Assembly (NCBI GenBank): GCA_036389835.1 | Contig: DASVWC010000105.1 | Location: forward strand, 62,001-126,000 | Length of the DNA stretch: 64,000 nt | Source: AC-37 sp036389835 | GTDB taxonomy: Bacteria; Actinomycetota; Thermoleophilia; Solirubrobacterales; Thermoleophilaceae | Direction of reading: 5' to 3' | Shown here: piece after piece, positions 8,853 through 18,339 of the stretch | How positions within the stretch are numbered: the stretch's first letter is position 1 | How the letters are laid out: the number at the start of each line of letters is the position of its first letter | Made by a program: the position numbers and the translations under genes | The notes under the pieces: model-generated | The model's database searches: none | What the model was told of the DNA's origin: nothing | Seen by the model: only the letters and a program-made list of their open reading frames with translations

Positions 8853-9112
8853 GAGGGAGGCGGTGGACGCGGCGGACACGGCGGACACGGCGGGCACGGC
8901 GGGCACCCAGGAGGACAGGGTGGGCACGGGGGGCACGGCGGAGGTCCTGACGGGGGCCGCTCATCGCGCGAGCTAGAGCTGCTCGGTGGACACGACGGGC
9001 TCGGCGGGCGAGGTGGGCACGGTGGACACCCTGGACAGGGTGGACACGGAGGGCATGGCGGACAGGGCTGGGGTGGCCCTTCACCACGGCTGCCGAGGTC
9101 TCCAGCCCTCAT
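8837..9112 (-). CDS. Cys-Pro-Pro repeat peptide, candidate azole-peptide precursor
   Basis: A 91-aa peptide starting at ATG 9112 (the only start codon after an in-frame stop) and ending TAG at 8839-8837. After 16 residues (MRAGDLGSRGEGPPQP) it is two blocks of CPP triplets separated by a polar stretch, SSSSSRDERPPSG. There are 15 Cys; each block ends in an Arg-containing proline run and a final SC. Every Cys codon is TGT or TGC and the Pro codons use all four third bases. This fits a substrate of the adjacent YcaO/SagB pair, giving azoles spaced by Pro-Pro. Heterocycloanthracin precursors have comparable CXX repeats. Odd points: the segment before the first Cys is shorter than usual leaders, and no clear Shine-Dalgarno is seen, so translation may depend on coupling to the gene 35 bases upstream. 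Confidence 0.7.
   Translation of the reverse strand: MRAGDLGSRGEGPPQPCPPCPPCPPCPGCPPCPPRPPSPSCPPSSSSSRDERPPSGPPPCPPCPPCPPGCPPCPPCPPCPPRPPPPSCPPA
8850..9085. repeat. Nine-base repeat tract underlying the Cys-Pro-Pro peptide
   Basis: Two runs of an imperfect 9-bp unit (plus strand GGACACGGC and variants) lie at about 8867-8946 and 9014-9067, separated by non-repetitive sequence. The variation falls almost only at one base in three, which is the third codon position of the minus-strand CPP frame. The tract is therefore coding repeat rather than neutral satellite. Confidence 0.8.
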
Positions 9113-9146
9113 AGGACGGCGCCGGTTCGTCGCGCTGGTTGCGGCG

Positions 9147-9884
9147 TCACCTTCGCCCCCACAGCGACGCGAGCCCGGTCAGAAGCACCGCGCCGAAGGT
9201 TCCCAATCCGGCGAGGAGCTTCAGCTTGCCCGACGGGGACCCAGCCTCGTCAGACTCCTTCTCGAGGCCGCGCTGCCAGCGCTCGAGTGCGTCCGCCGTC
9301 GTGGCGATGCTGCGTTGGCGCTGATCCAGCCGGCGCCCCGCCCGCTTTAAAGCGCGCGCGGACTTTCGTGTGTCGGCGTCTCGGGCCAGGGACGCCGCGA
9401 CGGAGGACACGTCGTCCGTCGCTCGAGCGAGCGCCTCGACATCGTTGTTCAGCAAGTCGAGTCGGTCCTCCACGTCCCTCAACTCTGTCAGCGCGTGGTC
9501 TGCGCGCTCGGCCTTCTTGTCAGGCATAGTGAGCTCGCTAGCCGCCAGCAGGCCTGCGGCGGCGAGAGAGAGCGCGAACGCCCAGAAGGTCAGCCGCCGC
9601 GAGCGCTCGCCCCAGACCGCCATCCGGCCGGCCGCAACCAGCTCGACAACGGGCTCCGAGCCAAGCGCCGCATTGGCGGTGATGGCGTTCCAATCGTCGG
9701 TCCCGACCAGCGCGCCGGACTCTGCCCCCTCGAGTACCTCGAGCACGCGCATGGTCCCGCCGCTCGCGCTCGGCACCGTGACCGCGACACTGGAGCCGAC
9801 GCGGAAGCTCTTAATCTGCTCGGGCGGCAGCTTGATCGTCCCGGGGTCCTGACCTGGGTCCGCGCCGAGCCGGAGCTCACTCAT
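9147..9884 (-). CDS. Membrane protein with coiled coil, unknown
   Basis: A 245-aa protein starting at ATG 9884 and overlapping the previous stop by four bases. Residues 1-90 are a soluble, beta-rich part (SFRVGSSVAVTVPSASGG, then LEVLEGAESGALVGTDD). One transmembrane segment (LTFWAFALSLAAAGLLAAS) sits near 100, followed by a long charged coiled coil (ALTELRDVEDRLDLLNND, RRLDQRQRSIATTADALER) and a C-terminal hydrophobic hairpin (KLKLLAGLGTFGAVLLTGL). The topology resembles a membrane-tethered sensor or scaffold. No family is recognised. It ends 35 bases before the Cys-Pro-Pro peptide start, so it probably shares that transcript. Confidence 0.65.
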   Translation of the reverse strand: MSELRLGADPGQDPGTIKLPPEQIKSFRVGSSVAVTVPSASGGTMRVLEVLEGAESGALVGTDDWNAITANAALGSEPVVELVAAGRMAVWGERSRRLTFWAFALSLAAAGLLAASELTMPDKKAERADHALTELRDVEDRLDLLNNDVEALARATDDVSSVAASLARDADTRKSARALKRAGRRLDQRQRSIATTADALERWQRGLEKESDEAGSPSGKLKLLAGLGTFGAVLLTGLASLWGRR

Positions 9885-10780
9885 GCGCCCGATGAGCTAC
9901 GCCGCTTCGGATCGATCAGCCTCATCACGCGCTCCACGAGCAGCGGATCGAAGCCGGACTGCGATCCGGGCTCGGGGCTCGGTCTTGGCGCGCGCTCTGC
10001 ATCCTCGGGCTCGCCCTGCGCGTGGTAGAGAAGTACCGTCGCCGCGATCTCGACAGGCAGGAGGAGGCCACCCGCCAGGTTGGCGACGTTGATGTCGACG
10101 CTGGTCGCACCACGGGGATACAGGCAGATGCGTATGGCCATCGCCGCCACATCGAGCTTGTCGGTGTCCGGCTGGAGCGCCTCCCCGTCGTAGCGACGCG
10201 CAAGATCAGTCGCCATCGCGACGGCACGCGTTTGCGCGGCCGAGCGGATCGACTCAGGCGATACCTCCTCCCGAGGGGCGCGTTCGGCCATGCTCGGGGG
10301 AAGTCCGAGGGCGCCCGCAAGCGCGTCGACGGGCGCCGCTTCGATCTGCTCGACGAGCATCATCTCAACCCACGCTCCGAGTTGGCCGAGGCGGGCCAGC
10401 GCCGCGAACCAGTCGAGCGAAAAGCGGAGCCGCTCGAGATTGGGCTCATCCACGTGGGCAAGCGCGGGAGCGGCAACCGCCGGTGCGACCCCTGGGAACA
10501 CCTCGCTGCCCCTGGCGCGCACCAGCGCCCTGAGCTCCTCGCTGCCTCCGTCGCCAGGCCGGTCGTGCTCGAGCTCCTCCCCTCGGAGAGGCGGAGTGAT
10601 GGCCGCCGACCCGATGCAGTCGACGCACAGGAAGATCGTCGGTGTCTTGTCGCCGTGCTGCGGGCAAGCGTGCGCTGAGCATTGCTTGCAGGTACCGAAG
10701 CCCTCATTGGTGGCCGGCCGCTTGGGTGCTTTCGGAACCACCTTCGACCAGCCGACAACGCAGTAAAAACAGGTGTCCAT
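9881..10780 (-). CDS. Zinc-finger-like N-terminal domain protein, unknown
   Basis: A 299-aa protein starting at ATG 10780, the first gene of the minus-strand run. The N-terminus holds paired metal ligands: C4/C7, then a CKQCSAHACPQHG segment, then CVDC, a pattern that fits one or two zinc ribbons or treble clefs (about residues 1-60). A mostly helical middle follows (LRFSLDWFAALARLGQLGAW, then VEMMLVEQIEAAPVDALAG), and a C-terminal part with a hydrophobic stretch around LAGGLLLPVEIAATVLL and a Pro/Glu-rich tail. No family is recognised. The four-base overlap with 9884 couples it to the membrane protein. It could regulate the operon or act as a scaffold; nothing in the sequence decides between these. 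Confidence 0.6.
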   Translation of the reverse strand: MDTCFYCVVGWSKVVPKAPKRPATNEGFGTCKQCSAHACPQHGDKTPTIFLCVDCIGSAAITPPLRGEELEHDRPGDGGSEELRALVRARGSEVFPGVAPAVAAPALAHVDEPNLERLRFSLDWFAALARLGQLGAWVEMMLVEQIEAAPVDALAGALGLPPSMAERAPREEVSPESIRSAAQTRAVAMATDLARRYDGEALQPDTDKLDVAAMAIRICLYPRGATSVDINVANLAGGLLLPVEIAATVLLYHAQGEPEDAERAPRPSPEPGSQSGFDPLLVERVMRLIDPKRRSSSGA

Positions 10781-10915
10781 CGAACGAGTCCTTCTTGGCG
10801 CGACACTACTCGAATCCCGACGGTGACGCAGGAACGTCTCCGAGGGCGCCCGCGTGGTGGGCTGCGCTTGGTTGGCGGTGAGGATTTAAGGGCCGTGCGC
10901 GTGTGGCGTGCTCGC

Positions 10916-11905
10916 TCAGGCTGCTGCCGCGAGCGACTCGCCGCGAAGCTGCGCCCGCGCTTGGCGCACGAGCCGATCGAACCCAGCGCCGTGGTCCCGC
11001 TGTACGCGCTGCTCGAGCTGCGCGTAGACGTCGAGCGTCATCTTCGAGTCGGCGTGGCCGACCTGGCTCATCACCCACTTGAGGTCGAAGTTGTTGGCGA
11101 GCAGTGCGATCGAGATGTACGTGCGTCGGAGGCTGTGCGGCGTGGTGTGTGGCAGCGGCGGCACCCCGCGCGCGGCGAGGCGCTCAGTGGCGAGCGCGGA
11201 CGCTTCCGCGACGATCTTGCCGACCCGCTGGCGCGACAGGCGCCCGCCGCGCCGGTTCGGCACGAGGTAGGCATCCGGTCCGGTCGGGAGGCCGGCGCGC
11301 CGGAGCCGGTCTAGGTGCTCGACGACCGCCTCGACGAGGTCCGGGCTCATCTGCACCTCGCGCACGCCGACCTCGGTCTTGGCGTCACGGATCCGGAAGC
11401 GCGCGCCGTCGGGATCGTGCAGGCGCACGTCGCGCAGGCGCAGGTCGCACAGCTCGCTCGCACGTACGCCGCTGCGGCCGAGGATCTCGACCACCGCGCG
11501 ACGGCCGAGGTAGCCGCTCCCCTGGTGGACACCGAGCCGATCGAGGTGGAAGCTGACCGTGGCCTTCGAGAGGCCGAGCTCGGCTGCGATGTCCTTTGGG
11601 CGCCGACCGACAGTGATCAGCCGAGCGACCCTGTCGCGCGAGCTGTCGCCGTCGAGGCGCAGTGACGGCAGCGCGTCCTGCGCGGCGGCGGCCTCGATCA
11701 GCGCGGCGAGCTCATCTAGCTCGAGGAAGCTGCGGTCGGGCTTCGGGACCCGTACCCGCATCCGCTTCCCACGAGCCGGGTTGCGCTCGATCAGCTCGTC
11801 CTCGAACGCGTCGTCGAGGATCGCGGCGAGCAGCCCGATCAGCTTGCGGATCGAGGACGCCGACAGCGGCACTCGTCGCCGATTCCGGTCGTCGCGGATG
11901 TCAGG
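10916..11905 (-). pseudogene. Tyrosine recombinase, N-terminally truncated copy
   Basis: About 330 residues are nearly identical to residues 170-497 of the intact integrase at 56563-58056, starting at RNRRRVPLSAS and ending in a GFDRLVRQARAQL-type tail. The catalytic set is complete: SGVRASELCDL (Arg I), DAKT (Lys), PHSLRRT (His-x-x-Arg), QVGHAD (His) and TLDVYAQ (Tyr). The same helix-turn-helix insert (RRPKDIAAELGLSKATVSFH) precedes Arg I. The N-terminal arm-binding and core-binding part is missing. Open frame continues upstream through unrelated sequence and overlaps the HARE-HTH gene, so an ATG at 12157 is not believable. Without its core-binding domain it is probably inactive for site-specific recombination. 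Confidence 0.75.
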
Positions 11906-12015
11906 GCAGCGGCGATCACGATCGCCGACGCGACGCCCACGATTGCCCAACACTGCTTCGTTGCTGGGCGTCTCCCCCGGGAACCGCCTGCCGCTAGTGT
12001 CGCCCTCCGGCCGGA

Positions 12016-12249
12016 TCAGCGCTTGAGCCGGAACTTGCCGGGCTCCGCCCGCTCGACGTAGAGGCCGGGCGCGAGCTTGCGCTCGCGGATCTCGGCGTAG
12101 ATCTCGCCGGCCGTCATCGGCTTGCGCTTGCCGCGCAGTACCTGGACGACGGCCCACATCGTCGAGCCCTCACGGAGCTCGGGCGCCTTGCGCGCCGCCG
12201 GCTGCTTGCCCTTGCGCGTCCTTGTCTGCTTCGTGCTGATCTGGCTCAC
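12016..12249 (-). CDS. HARE-HTH/winged-helix small protein
   Basis: A 77-aa product from GTG 12249, which overlaps the SSB stop (GTGA) and follows GGAGGAG at good spacing. A basic leader (TKQTRTRKGKQPAARK) precedes MWAVVQVLRGKRKPMTAGE and IYAEIRERKLAPG. This is the HARE-HTH (HB1/ASXL/restriction endonuclease) winged-helix pattern, ending with a short wing GKFRLKR. Such domains bind DNA and turn up beside mobile-element replication and integration genes. Here it sits between SSB and an integrase remnant, so a role in element maintenance is likely. Confidence 0.6.
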   Translation of the reverse strand: MSQISTKQTRTRKGKQPAARKAPELREGSTMWAVVQVLRGKRKPMTAGEIYAEIRERKLAPGLYVERAEPGKFRLKR

Positions 12250-12590
12250 TGCTTCTCCTCCTCGGAGTCGTCGGTGGTTCGCTCTGGCGGCAGGTCGAGC
12301 TGATCGATCAGGACCGAGTGCGTGACCCGCCACCCCTGCGGCGTGCGGTGCTTGTCCTGCTCGAGCCGCCCGGTCAGGCCGATCCGGTCGCCGCGCCGCA
12401 GCCGCTCGGCGCAGTCGCGCGCCTCGAGGCCGAACGTCTCGGCATCGACGTAGACGACGCCGGGCTCGCGCTGGCCGCCACGGCTATGCCGCGGCACCGC
12501 GAGCCGCATCGTGCAGCGGACGGGCTCGGTGCCCTCCTCGTGCAGCTCGGGCTCTGTGACGAGAAGCCCGGTCAGGGCGACTGAGTTCAT
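12246..12590 (-). CDS. ssb: Single-stranded DNA-binding protein
   Basis: A 114-aa OB-fold protein beginning MNSVALTGLLVTEPEL, the usual SSB start (N-x-v-x-l-x-G-x-l-x-x-x-P-x-l). It continues with CTMRLAVPRHSR, VDAETFGLEARDCAERL and GDRIGLTGRLEQDK, the canonical strands and the loop where other SSBs have W-G-x-x-A. The tail (DDSEEEKQ) is acidic like an SSB C-terminus but lacks the DDDIPF end. It is shorter than chromosomal SSB (about 150-180 aa) and belongs with element-encoded copies. It heads a three-gene block with the HARE-HTH protein and the integrase remnant. Confidence 0.85.
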   Translation of the reverse strand: MNSVALTGLLVTEPELHEEGTEPVRCTMRLAVPRHSRGGQREPGVVYVDAETFGLEARDCAERLRRGDRIGLTGRLEQDKHRTPQGWRVTHSVLIDQLDLPPERTTDDSEEEKQ

Positions 12591-12647
12591 CGCGCCCTGA
12601 TGTCCGCGGCGGTACGGTTGATGGGCATGGGAGGCCTTGTCTCCTGT

Positions 12648-12728
12648 GCCGGGCCGGGGGCGTTCCAGCGCCGCCCGGCCGCTTAGCGATTGCGCGGCGA
12701 CCGTAGCTCTAACTCGGCGGACGATCCA
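12648..12728. repeat. Copy 1 of duplicated intergenic element (second copy at 58117)
   Basis: This segment upstream of ssb matches 58117-58198 upstream of the intact integrase. Shared blocks include a CCGGGGGCGT block, CGCCGCCCGGCC, GACCGTAGCTCTAAC (identical) and GATCCAG. The matching order, with small gaps, shows that the two modules descend from related integrative elements. The CGGCC-rich part can form hairpins and may hold a promoter or transfer signal. Confidence 0.6.
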
Positions 12729-12849
12729 GCCCTATTTGGCCCCAATTGGACGCGAAATGGACGTGGCGCGCAGAAGTGGCGCGTAAGTCCATCGTCGCGA
12801 GCTCCGAAATCGGCCGAGAAAGTGCCCTGTTTGCAGGCACTTCACAAAA

Positions 12850-12891
12850 TGGCGAGGGCCGGAATCGAACCGGCGACACCACGATTTTCAG
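12850..12891 (-). other. tRNA 3' half, candidate attachment-site remnant
   Basis: On the minus strand, CTGAAAATCG is followed by a perfect T-arm (GCCGGTTCGATTCCGGC, 12874-12858) and CCTCGCC-A, which look like the anticodon loop, T-arm and acceptor 3' strand of a tRNA. No matching 5' half (D-arm or GGCGAGG strand) lies upstream. Integrases commonly leave exactly such 3' halves at the far end of an inserted element. The loop CTGAAAA would suit a GAA anticodon, but identity is unsure. Confidence 0.6.
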
Positions 12892-13054
12892 GGACGCGGG
12901 AACTCGCGGAGCTGAGCAAGAAAACTCCTGCAAATCGGCATCTTGTGGCCAGCGCCAAATCGGGCGAGTTAGCGACGGATAGACGCGGATACAGCCGGCT
13001 TCTGGACGTGGACCCGGCCGCCACGTCCAAATAGCGAGCAATCCGGTCGTACCG

Positions 13055-13684
13055 TTGCGCCGAGTGGATCGCTCTTTCATCTATGCCTACGGTCCTGACG
13101 CCGAGGCAGAGCGTGCTGGGGTGATATGGCTCGCCCGCGAGGCCAGGCGGCAGGGTTCGTCTGGTGCGATCGTCGTGCCGGGCATTGAGTCGATCCGCAA
13201 CCTCGCTCGCGCGATCGGGCGCCAGGGAGCCGCGTTCGCCGAGAAGCACCGTTACTTCATCGTCGAGGGCACACGGATCGAGGTGTTCAGCGAGCGCACG
13301 AAGCCCGGTCGCTTCGATGGTCCCGTGCTCGTGCCGTGGGCGAACGATGCGATGGTGAATGCCGCGGAGGAGATGGGGCCGCCATCGATCCGCGCGATCC
13401 CGTGGGGAGAGAGCGACCTCGTGGAGTGGAAGCGCGCCTGGAATCCGATCGACGCGCGCACCAGCGAGCCAGTTGGCGAAGGACCCGCAGCAGGGCGGCA
13501 GCGGCGGCGTCGCGCCGGAGGGCGAGTAGCCTGCTGGGGGCTAGCTCGCCGCCGCCGGCCGGAGGTGAGCCGATGCGGGGCGCGGTCACGGACCTACCGT
13601 CTGATCGCGATCTTCTGGACCGTGACCGCACGCGGGTCGCCGTTTTGCAGCACGGCCGTGACGACGAACTCGACCTTGCTCTGA
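13055..13684 (+). CDS. Hypothetical protein
   Basis: A 209-aa frame with TTG at 13055 or GTG at 13064 as possible starts. The first 135 residues look like a folded alpha/beta domain: RSFIYAYGPDAEAERAGVI, then EARRQGSSGAIVVPGIESI and VPWANDAMVNAAEEMG. The C-terminal 70 residues are arginine-rich and overlap the end of the convergent SGNH gene (13594-13684), so the natural C-terminus may differ. No family is recognised. It directly follows the tRNA fragment and could be cargo of an integrated element. Confidence 0.45.
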   Translation: MRRVDRSFIYAYGPDAEAERAGVIWLAREARRQGSSGAIVVPGIESIRNLARAIGRQGAAFAEKHRYFIVEGTRIEVFSERTKPGRFDGPVLVPWANDAMVNAAEEMGPPSIRAIPWGESDLVEWKRAWNPIDARTSEPVGEGPAAGRQRRRRAGGRVACWGLARRRRPEVSRCGARSRTYRLIAIFWTVTARGSPFCSTAVTTNSTLL

Positions 13685-16056
13685 CGCTTCAGCCGCCTCT
13701 TGGCGGCGGCCGAGATCTTGATCGTCACCTTCTGTCGTGCGGCGCCGGGGAGCTCCACGCGACCGTGGCCGAGCGGGCCCTTGAGCTTCAGCTTCTTGGC
13801 CGCCTTGGCGCCGAGTGCGACGGCCGCGTCGGCTACGCACCTCTGCGGGCATGTCAGGTAGACCGACAGGCCCTTCTTGAGCAGCGCGACGAGCCTCTGC
13901 TTCCCGGCGCGGGCCACCTTCACCCTCGGGGCTTTCTTGTACACGCGGAGAAAGGCCGTGCCGTACTGGCGCTCGCCTGACGGCGCGGTTCCGGCCAGGC
14001 TGATGGTGTGGACGCCGGGCTCGACGCCACGCGGCAGCGAAAGGGTCTCGTTGATCCGTCCGGCGCCGTCCGCCTCGACGGTCCCGAGGTCCACCGGGTC
14101 CGAGCGCATCGTCACATCGAGGTCGGAGCCGGCTGCGAAACCCCGCCCGGCAAGAAGTACTTCGCAGCTGAGCACGCACGCCGTCGGCTGGACGCAGTCG
14201 TTGCCGCAGTACGAGCCGCCGCTCGCCGCCAGCGAGCCCACCGTGACCGGCGCACCGAGCTTCGGCCGCTCGGTGAGGGTCGGCGCCGGGTTGCGGAACG
14301 TGAGCCGCCCGGCGCCGTCGGTGTAGCTCGCGATGAAGAACTGCGCCACCGCGTCGTGGAACTTCTCGTTGGGGTGGAATGACTCGTTGCCGACCATGCC
14401 GATGTCGTCACCGAACTTCCATGGGTTGATCCACGGCTCGTCCGAGCAGATTCCGTGGCCGGCGGTCAGTTGGGTGAGGTCCACGTAGGTGACCCCCGCC
14501 TCAGTCGCGGCGCGGCGGACCGCGGCGTTGATGGCCGGCACCACGACATCCGCGATCCAGATGCGCTCCCGCTCGTCGATCACGTAGCCGAGCGCGCCGA
14601 AGCTCGAGTCGCACCCGCCGGTGTTGCCGATCACGTCCGGGTAGCCGAACGCGGCGACGGCGGCGGCCGGGAACTCGCGGCGAAGACCGCCGAACGTCGT
14701 CCGGAGGAGCTCGAAGGTCCGGCCGCCGATCCCGTTGACGATGCGTTCGGTGAACTCCGCGTCGGCGACGCAGTCGCGTGCCACACACTCCTGGATGATG
14801 TAGGCGAAGCCCGCGTCGTTCCCGCCCACCCCGATCGTCACGAGATCGGGCGGCCGCGACCCCGCGAACGGCCGGACGGCCACGATCTGCGTCTCCGCGC
14901 CGTGGACCCCCGGCGGGGACTGGGGATGCTGGGCGGCAACCCTGCGAGTCAGCCCCACATTCTCCGTGTATGCGTTGCTGCACGCGACGAAGATGCCCTC
15001 CTCCGCGGGCAGGCCCAGCTTCTCGCGAATCTGCACCGGATATGCCCGGCGGTGCCGGTGACAGAGGTTCTCGTACACCGCGGATGGGCGGTTCCTCAGA
15101 TCGGCCGGCAGGGCGGTAGAGCCGGTCCGCGTGTCGCAGTGCGTGCTCCAGACGGAGCGGATGTCGCCCTTCCTCGACAGGAGCTGAAACGGCATCGTGG
15201 TGTGCGCGAAGTAACGCCCGCTGTGGAGATCGGTGCCGCAGTCGTAGCCCCCGGGCACGCCCTCACCCGACGTGTACGAGTCGCCGAACGACGCCACCCG
15301 GGTCACCGGCGCCGGAGGCGGTGGCTGCGGCGTGGGAACCGGCTCGCGGTAATCGGGGTTGGGCACGTCCCACTTGAGCACGAACGCAGCTCCGTCCGCG
15401 GTCTTGGTGCCGGCGAATCGCCGGCTGCTGGTCCGGCTCGCGAGCTTGTCCGGGGTGCACGGATCGGCCGCCAAGGGGTAGACCTTGAAATCGAAGCCGC
15501 AGAGGACCTCGCCCTGCGGACAGGGACCCGTGCTGAAGGCTCCGCAGGGGAAGAGCGGTTCCGTCCTCGTCGTCGTCGGTGCACAGCCCGAGACCGTGAC
15601 TTTCCAGTTCCCGCCCGAGGTCCAGCGCAGCCCGAGCCCCAGACGGAACAGCTCGGTGGTGATCATCACGGACCCTGCGGCCTTGTGGACGGCGACTTTT
15701 TCCGTCGTCTCCTTACAGGACTTGCCGTTGTACGAACTGGTGCGGACCTCCGTCACCGTCCAGTCCCACTCGATGGTCGCCGGGATGGCGGATGCGGGAA
15801 CCGGGCCGCCACCGCTGACCCCCCAGATCGTGTCGGCGGCCGCGCCGTCGATGGCAGCCTTGATGGTTCGCCGGAAGCTGACTGTCGTCGAGGCCGTGTA
15901 GCTTCCGCTCTCCGACAGCGTCACGAAGCCGGTCTCGGCTCTGGTGACCTCCGCCGCGCTTGCGCCCATCGCCACGACCAGCGCTGCCGCGATGGCCGCC
16001 TTGGCAACGAGACGGCGAGGGGTACCGACCGGCGAGCGCTTTGAGCGAGCGCTCAT
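13594..16056 (-). CDS. Secreted SGNH/GDSL-family hydrolase, large
   Basis: An 820-aa exported protein. The N-terminus has a basic stretch and a hydrophobic signal core (KAAIAAALVVAMGASAAE). Residues 40-250 form a Cys-containing beta-rich domain ending in a PTPQPPPPAPV linker. The catalytic domain then shows SGNH block I ASFGDSYTSGEG (Ser), block III TIGVGGNDAGF (Gly-x-Asn-Asp) and block V ESFHPNEKFH (His), with several Cys that likely form disulphides as in Streptomyces-type secreted lipases. The last 200 residues are an immunoglobulin-like part (SYCGNDCVQPTACVLSCEV) and a lysine-rich beta domain. It should be an extracellular esterase or lipase. It is divergent from the EF-Tu paralogue, with a 165-bp shared upstream region. 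Confidence 0.8.
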   Translation of the reverse strand: MSARSKRSPVGTPRRLVAKAAIAAALVVAMGASAAEVTRAETGFVTLSESGSYTASTTVSFRRTIKAAIDGAAADTIWGVSGGGPVPASAIPATIEWDWTVTEVRTSSYNGKSCKETTEKVAVHKAAGSVMITTELFRLGLGLRWTSGGNWKVTVSGCAPTTTRTEPLFPCGAFSTGPCPQGEVLCGFDFKVYPLAADPCTPDKLASRTSSRRFAGTKTADGAAFVLKWDVPNPDYREPVPTPQPPPPAPVTRVASFGDSYTSGEGVPGGYDCGTDLHSGRYFAHTTMPFQLLSRKGDIRSVWSTHCDTRTGSTALPADLRNRPSAVYENLCHRHRRAYPVQIREKLGLPAEEGIFVACSNAYTENVGLTRRVAAQHPQSPPGVHGAETQIVAVRPFAGSRPPDLVTIGVGGNDAGFAYIIQECVARDCVADAEFTERIVNGIGGRTFELLRTTFGGLRREFPAAAVAAFGYPDVIGNTGGCDSSFGALGYVIDERERIWIADVVVPAINAAVRRAATEAGVTYVDLTQLTAGHGICSDEPWINPWKFGDDIGMVGNESFHPNEKFHDAVAQFFIASYTDGAGRLTFRNPAPTLTERPKLGAPVTVGSLAASGGSYCGNDCVQPTACVLSCEVLLAGRGFAAGSDLDVTMRSDPVDLGTVEADGAGRINETLSLPRGVEPGVHTISLAGTAPSGERQYGTAFLRVYKKAPRVKVARAGKQRLVALLKKGLSVYLTCPQRCVADAAVALGAKAAKKLKLKGPLGHGRVELPGAARQKVTIKISAAAKRRLKRQSKVEFVVTAVLQNGDPRAVTVQKIAIRR

Positions 16057-16221
16057 TGTGCGAAGTCCTGACTATCGGGAAGTGCGAACGTACCAGGGCA
16101 CTAGTTCACTAGTCAAGACTCCCTGAGCCACGGTGCCGCCGAGGCCCGCCATGCAGCAGGTACGGCTATTGCGCGAAGATTGCCTTGAGTGGCCCGTCAG
16201 CCAGACGGTTAGGACGCGGAG

Positions 16222-17939
<1,718 letters not shown>

Positions 17940-17943
<4 letters not shown>

Positions 17944-18338
17944 GCTGCGAGACGAAGCCCGCCAGCCTCAGTCATCTTGCCGTCAAGTCAGCCGTCGACG
18001 TGCACAAATGCAAGCTCAGCCGCGGCAACTCGGCGCGGCACGCGGTGTCCGTGAGGAACTACTCCGCCGTCGAAGTGGAGGTTGAGATCGAGGTCGAGTG
18101 CCCGTCCGGTGCCGGGCTGGAACACGCCTGCGGCAATCCGTGGCAGCCGCCCAGCCGGTACCTCACCGCGAGTAAGGGCGGCGTGTCGACGACGACCTTC
18201 GAGGAATATCTGCACGCGCCGAACGCCGCGGCGGGGTCCGGCAAGCAGCAGCTGAAGCTCACGGTCCGTCGCCGGCCGCTCCGCCAGGCCAAGTGGATCG
18301 GCAAGACCGCTCCTCTGAGGGACATCGAGGTCGTGTGA
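17940..18338 (+). CDS. Small beta-rich protein, unknown
   Basis: A 132-aa product starting at ATG 17940, overlapping the EF-Tu paralogue stop (ATGA). It is basic and strand-rich (SARHAVSVRNYSAVEVEVE, then KQQLKLTVRRRPLRQAKW) with two Cys in CPSGAGLEHACG. The strand pattern resembles a small immunoglobulin-like or jelly-roll domain. There is no signal peptide. No family is recognised. Co-translation with the extended EF-Tu implies related function. Confidence 0.6.
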
Positions 18339-18339
18339 C

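Noticed and set aside
8853..8936. Longer N-terminus for the YcaO protein reading PAVPAVSAVSAAS
   Set aside because: It is the out-of-frame shadow of the CPP repeat. The E1-like domain starts after ATG 8852 or GTG 8810.
8788..8976. Plus-strand ORF with ADT/GTA repeats over the Cys-Pro-Pro tract
   Set aside because: Variation within the repeat changes residues in this frame, while it is silent in the minus-strand CPP frame.
8867..9067. CRISPR-like or satellite repeat
   Set aside because: The 9-bp unit has no unique spacers and keeps an open reading frame. It is coding repeat.
11906..12157. Upstream part of the truncated integrase frame from ATG 12157
   Set aside because: The sequence overlaps the HARE-HTH gene in another frame and has no similarity to the intact integrase N-terminus.
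12690..13034. Plus-strand ORF containing MARAGIEPATPRFS
   Set aside because: This is the well-known spurious translation across an antisense tRNA 3' end.
14455..16044. 529-aa plus-strand ORF
   Set aside because: It is antisense to the secreted SGNH hydrolase, whose catalytic motifs are clear.
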